DNA of 11,043 bases. Source: an uncultured Bacteroidota bacterium (GTDB lineage: Bacteria; Bacteroidota; Bacteroidia; UBA7662). The translations under genes and the position numbers were made by a program. The DNA is taken from NCBI GenBank assembly GCA_903856555.1, contig CAIOCC010000037.1, positions 1-11,043 of the forward strand, written 5' to 3'. Shown piece by piece: positions 7,747-11,043 of this stretch. The stretch's first letter is position 1, and the number at the start of each line of letters is the position of its first letter. The notes below the pieces were generated by a model. The model saw only the letters and a program-made list of their open reading frames with translations, was not told where the DNA came from and did no database searches.

Positions 7747-9698
7747 CACGACCCCAGCAACAGCGTAACCCGCTGTCCAGGTTTATTCGAATTCAAATTG
7801 CCCCAAAAGCGACGAACCCGACCGTTGCCTTGCACCGAAACGAGGTAACCCTGGCGCTCCAAGGCCCATACCGCCGCCGAAGCTTCCATCCCTATCAAAT
7901 CATCAGGGCTTTGGATCCGGGCATCGGTGGTTTCAACTGTGCTGGCAATCGCGCCTTGAGAGGCGGTCCTTTGGAGGTTGGGGCGGTATTCTTTGATCGC
8001 CATCGTCTGTTCGGCGATGTCCCTAAAAACGGGCGCCGCAACCATCGAAGCGTAATAAATCCCGGCCGATGGCTCTTCAATCATCACCAGGCAGGTGTAT
8101 TGCGGATCTGGATCCGGAAAGTAGCCAATGAACATAGCCCGGTGCCGGTTTTCGGAGGTCGAGCCCCGTTGGTCGCGCAGGCGGGCTGTGCCTGTTTTGC
8201 CCCCAATCCCAAAGGTGAGTCCCTTCATTTGTTCCTTGACGGTGCCGTCCACCGCAACCCTTCGCATCATCCGAAGGGCCGCCGCGGCATGACGCTTTTC
8301 CAGAATGCGGGTGCCCTTGGGTTTGGACGGTCCCTCCACCAGGCTTGGTTCTTGACGCAACCCACCGTTAACCACTCCGTTATAGAATGCCAACAATTGG
8401 AGCGGAGTAATTTGCATCGAATAACCGATCCCGGTGGAATACAAATCCGACGCGCTCCATCCACGATGCTCGGGATCACGGTAGAGAGGCCTGGGGTCCT
8501 CCAACAAAGGGAGGTTGATGCGACGATCCAATCCAAAGGCCCGAAGCCGATCAAAATATCTTTTGGGCTGAGCTGAATACCCCCGGTGAAGCAATTTGGA
8601 AATCCCCACATTGGAACTTTTGGAGAAAATTTCCTCCACACTCATGCGCGCTCCGTAACGATGATCGTCCTGGATTTGGTAGGAACCCGAATTGAATACG
8701 TACGATCCCATTTCGACAGTATCGTTCAAATTCCAATGACCATCCGCAACCCCGGCCATCAACGAAGCCAACTTGAATACCGAACCCGGCTCAACCGGGT
8801 AACCGTAGGCCACCTGGTTCCATTCTCCGTAGGCTTCCCCTTTTTGGTTACGAACCAAATTAACCATGGCCCGTACTTTGCCGGTACGGGTTTCCAGCAA
8901 GATGGCGCAACCCAATCGAGCCTTGTGGGATTCCATGGCTTTGATAAGTGATTCATGAGCAATCTCTTGCAAACGAATATCCAAGGTCGTAACAACCGAT
9001 TGACCATGCTTGGGATCCCGTTGAATCCCATCGCCCATGGGCTTCCAAACACCCCCGCCCATTCGCTGCTTGAGGACCAGCCCTGGCGTACCGGCCAGGA
9101 CCGTATCGAGACCCTTTTCAATCCCAATGCGGGATGTATCGTTTTTGAGGTACCCAATGGTCCGTGCGGCCAAATCACCGTAGGGCATGACCCGACGGTT
9201 GGTTTGAATCGCTACCAAGGCACCCCTCAGGGTCGATTCATCCTTCAACATGGGCAATTTTCGGACTTGAGCCAGGGTCCCAAAGCTCACGCCTTTTCGT
9301 AACAACCAATACCGATTTGGATTTTTGGCATAACGAGCCTGTATTAGTTTGGTCTTCCACAACAGACGGGAAACATCTGGGAAAATATCCGAAAGTCCTG
9401 CAGCCAATTCATCGACCTGCCGATCAAAAGCCGAGTCCAACATGGTCTGCACCCCAAAATCAATCCTCAATTCATACATCGGAACCGACGAAGCCAACAA
9501 ATTCATTTGACAATCGTAGATATCGCCCCGGTTGGCTGGTAAATCAAAAAGGCGGAGGTTTTCCTTCACCGACTGCGCCCGGTATTCTTCCCCCCAGGTC
9601 GTGGCATAGAGATAGACCCTCGTCAAAATAACAAGGGCCAATACCAACAGCACCAAAAAAGTGCCGTTCAAACGCCATCCCTGATTGGTTCCGATCAC
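7746..9698 (-). CDS. ftsI: Septal peptidoglycan transpeptidase FtsI (class B penicillin-binding protein with C-terminal PASTA-like region)
   Basis: FtsI cross-links septal peptidoglycan in the periplasm and works as a pair with FtsW. From a GTG start at 9698 it is 650 residues: one membrane anchor at about 12-32, the dimerisation (pedestal) domain with PANRGDIYD at 54-62, then the transpeptidase domain with all three active-site motifs: S306-V-F-K309 (nucleophile S306), S361-S-N363 and K501-T-G-T504. The last 55 or so residues (about 597-650, beginning SPDDLIGMEASAAVWALE and ending in PGQRVTLLLG) look like one PASTA domain, as is common in Bacteroidota FtsI. The frame is open further upstream to 9851, but that part overlaps ftsL and gives no sensible N-terminus. 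GTG at 9698 lies 4 bases after the ftsL stop and leaves a short cytoplasmic tail before the membrane helix; no ATG fits. The gene's TGA stop at 7748-7746 shares a base with the murE ATG. Function is secure, start codon less so. Confidence 0.95.
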   Translation of the reverse strand: MIGTNQGWRLNGTFLVLLVLALVILTRVYLYATTWGEEYRAQSVKENLRLFDLPANRGDIYDCQMNLLASSVPMYELRIDFGVQTMLDSAFDRQVDELAAGLSDIFPDVSRLLWKTKLIQARYAKNPNRYWLLRKGVSFGTLAQVRKLPMLKDESTLRGALVAIQTNRRVMPYGDLAARTIGYLKNDTSRIGIEKGLDTVLAGTPGLVLKQRMGGGVWKPMGDGIQRDPKHGQSVVTTLDIRLQEIAHESLIKAMESHKARLGCAILLETRTGKVRAMVNLVRNQKGEAYGEWNQVAYGYPVEPGSVFKLASLMAGVADGHWNLNDTVEMGSYVFNSGSYQIQDDHRYGARMSVEEIFSKSSNVGISKLLHRGYSAQPKRYFDRLRAFGLDRRINLPLLEDPRPLYRDPEHRGWSASDLYSTGIGYSMQITPLQLLAFYNGVVNGGLRQEPSLVEGPSKPKGTRILEKRHAAAALRMMRRVAVDGTVKEQMKGLTFGIGGKTGTARLRDQRGSTSENRHRAMFIGYFPDPDPQYTCLVMIEEPSAGIYYASMVAAPVFRDIAEQTMAIKEYRPNLQRTASQGAIASTVETTDARIQSPDDLIGMEASAAVWALERQGYLVSVQGNGRVRRFWGNLNSNKPGQRVTLLLGS

Positions 9699-9702
9699 TG
9701 GC

Positions 9703-10098
9703 CTAGGGTCTTGATTTGGAACTAGTTGAAGATTGGGGTGTGCGGTGTTTTTCGTATTCGCGCACGCTGCGATTAAGGGCCAGGGGTGGAACCCGCAGGG
9801 GAAACAGGCCCATGGCCAATGCTCTTTGCGACACACGCTCCAATTGCCCAAGACTCACCAATTCTGTTTTCAAAAAGAGGTATTGGGACCGGAGTTCTTG
9901 GTTGCTTTTTTCGAGCAAACTCATGTTACGAACCAAGCTTTCACAGCGATGAATATGTGCGATGTACAAAATCATCAGCATGATCAGATAGATCCCAAAA
10001 AGACCGTGTCGACGCATCAAATCAGGCTGAACCCAACGTTCTGGGTCCAAGAGGGTCCAGAGATTCCAGGAGGTTGATTTTGGCTTGGCTGCGCTCAT
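9703..10098 (-). CDS. ftsL: FtsL-like cell division membrane protein
   Basis: A 131-residue protein with the classic FtsL layout: a cytoplasmic N-terminus of about 32 residues (basic at R29-R30), one membrane segment at about 33-48 (LFGIYLIMLMILYIAH), then a helical, probably coiled-coil stretch at about 50-92 rich in Leu, Glu, Gln and Arg, then a MGLFPL turn and a polar tail. FtsL proteins form a trimeric scaffold with FtsB and FtsQ that activates FtsWI at the septum. The ATG at 10098 overlaps the rsmH stop as ATGA and is preferred over an upstream in-frame ATG at 10128, which would lie 30 bases deeper inside rsmH. No clear Shine-Dalgarno sequence is visible, so coupling to rsmH is likely. 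FtsL sequences are poorly conserved; the call rests on position between rsmH and ftsI plus topology. It resembles the divergent FtsL-like family of Bacteroidota. Confidence 0.85.
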   Translation of the reverse strand: MSAAKPKSTSWNLWTLLDPERWVQPDLMRRHGLFGIYLIMLMILYIAHIHRCESLVRNMSLLEKSNQELRSQYLFLKTELVSLGQLERVSQRALAMGLFPLRVPPLALNRSVREYEKHRTPQSSTSSKSRP

Positions 10099-11043
10099 AA
10101 CACGGCTTGGCTCAATCGTTCCTGCCACTGTTTCCAGGTCAAATCGTTGCGGACCCCAACGCGTAGGCGGGCGCTGCGTGAACGGGGATTTTGGACGGAT
10201 TCTTCTTCATCCGCCGTCACAAAACGTCCCCGGATGGGATCAAAGGGTCGGAGGGGATGGCCGTACAAATCCTTGAGTGCTTGGCCATCCAAGCTGCCGT
10301 GGTTGATGTAGTTTTTGACCAAACGGTCCTCCAAGGAGTGGTAACTCATGACCACCAAGCGACCCTCTTGGGCCAAAAGCCTCGCCGATTGCTCCAACAA
10401 GGCGCAAAGGCTATCCAACTCCTGGTTGAGGTGAATTCGAATGGCCTGAAAAACCCTGGCCACAAAGCGCGATGGCTTTTCCTGTCCGACATACTTCATG
10501 GCCAAGGCCTTGAGCTGACCGGTGGTCGAGATACCACCCTCGCTACGCGCCTTGACCACATCCAAGGCCAGCGCTCGGGATGGCCGAATCTCACCGTACC
10601 TATAAAATACCTCCGCCATTTCGCTTTGCTCGGCGGTCCTTAACCATTCCTCGGCGGTAACCCCGCCCCGACGATCCATGCGCATATCCAGGGGGGATGA
10701 TTCATGGCGGAAGGCAAAACCTCTTTGTTCTTCGTCCAACTGATGGGATGATACCCCCAAATCGGCGAGGATTCCTTGAACAGCGGAAACCCCGTGCCAT
10801 TGCAGGAAGCGTTCCATCTGCGAAAAATTCCCGTCAATGAGGGTAAATCGAGGGTCCTCGGTTAAACCGGGACCGTAATCGGGCGAGCCTTGGGCCGCCC
10901 TTTGGAGAGCGTCCGGGTCCTGATCGATCCCAAAAAGCCGACCCTGGGGTCCCAAACGGCCCAGAATGGCCCTTGCATGACCCCCACCGCCCAAGGTGCA
11001 ATCCACATAAACCCCATCCGTCCTGATTTGCAGGGCATCCAAG
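10095..11043 (-). CDS. rsmH: 16S rRNA (cytosine(1402)-N(4))-methyltransferase RsmH (MraW), 5' end cut off by the window edge
   Basis: RsmH methylates N4 of C1402 in 16S rRNA in the ribosomal P site, using S-adenosylmethionine in the cytoplasm. About 315 residues are visible. Seen in the sequence, counting from the first whole codon at 11042: the SAM-binding loop DCTLGGGGHA at 14-23, the acidic DQDPDA at 40-45, the ADLGVSSHQLD segment after it, and near the C-terminus MSYHSLEDRLVKN, then NPRSRSARLRV. The frame runs off the right edge. Family members normally carry about 15-20 residues before the LDALQI segment (a HxPVLL-type start), so the real start lies outside; the TTG at 11042 should not be taken as the start. 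The gene ends in TGA at 10095, sharing ATGA with the next gene. It is commonly first or second in the dcw cluster, usually after mraZ, which would lie beyond the edge. Identification is very secure. Confidence 0.97.
   Translation of the reverse strand, partial: LDALQIRTDGVYVDCTLGGGGHARAILGRLGPQGRLFGIDQDPDALQRAAQGSPDYGPGLTEDPRFTLIDGNFSQMERFLQWHGVSAVQGILADLGVSSHQLDEEQRGFAFRHESSPLDMRMDRRGGVTAEEWLRTAEQSEMAEVFYRYGEIRPSRALALDVVKARSEGGISTTGQLKALAMKYVGQEKPSRFVARVFQAIRIHLNQELDSLCALLEQSARLLAQEGRLVVMSYHSLEDRLVKNYINHGSLDGQALKDLYGHPLRPFDPIRGRFVTADEEESVQNPRSRSARLRVGVRNDLTWKQWQERLSQAVL

Noticed and set aside
7578..8576. A 332-codon open frame on the plus strand
   Set aside because: It lies wholly antisense to the ftsI 3' end and murE 5' end, whose protein motifs are unmistakable. 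Its translation is rich in Arg, Pro and His with no recognisable domain; it is a shadow of the codon use on the other strand.
1..11043. A novel defence, mobile or regulatory system
   Set aside because: Every base except a few short junctions is accounted for by nine well-conserved dcw genes; no transposase, integrase, direct repeat array, tRNA or composition break was seen.

Overview
The window is one uninterrupted block of the division and cell wall (dcw) cluster. All genes lie on the minus strand, so transcription runs from the right edge to the left. In transcription order they are rsmH (5' end cut by the right edge), a small ftsL-like membrane gene, ftsI (penicillin-binding protein with a C-terminal PASTA-like region), murE, mraY, murD, ftsW, murG and murC (last codons cut by the left edge). 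There is no gene on the plus strand, no RNA gene, no mobile element and no CRISPR array. The longest non-coding gap is 15 bases.

The organism is most likely a member of the Bacteroidota. Three things point there: the gene order with murE directly followed by mraY (no murF between them), the short FtsL-like gene in front of a PASTA-type FtsI, and family-specific sequence such as MLYYLF at the MraY start, GKGPGKSIQRNFLPHAYSDF in FtsW, GIKRRFEY in MurC and YHSLEDRLVKN in RsmH. Base composition looks slightly above 50% GC by eye, which is high for many Bacteroidota but not exceptional. A genus cannot be named from this window.

The genes work as one pathway. MurC adds L-Ala to UDP-MurNAc, MurD adds D-Glu, and MurE adds the third residue (the DNPR motif predicts meso-diaminopimelate). 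MurF, needed next, is not here. MraY moves the finished muropeptide onto the lipid carrier (lipid I), and MurG adds GlcNAc (lipid II). FtsW polymerises glycan and FtsI cross-links it at the septum, with the FtsL-like protein as probable scaffold. RsmH methylates 16S rRNA and is a usual first or second gene of the cluster.

Junctions are extremely tight: ATGA overlaps at rsmH/ftsL, mraY/murD and murG/murC, a TGATG junction at ftsI/murE, 4-base gaps at ftsL/ftsI and murE/mraY, a 15-base gap at murD/ftsW and an 8-base overlap at ftsW/murG. This implies one polycistronic message with translational coupling. Only murG has a strong Shine-Dalgarno sequence, and it can be folded into a hairpin. I found no convincing previously undescribed system; the window is a well-preserved core housekeeping locus with a few details worth checking.
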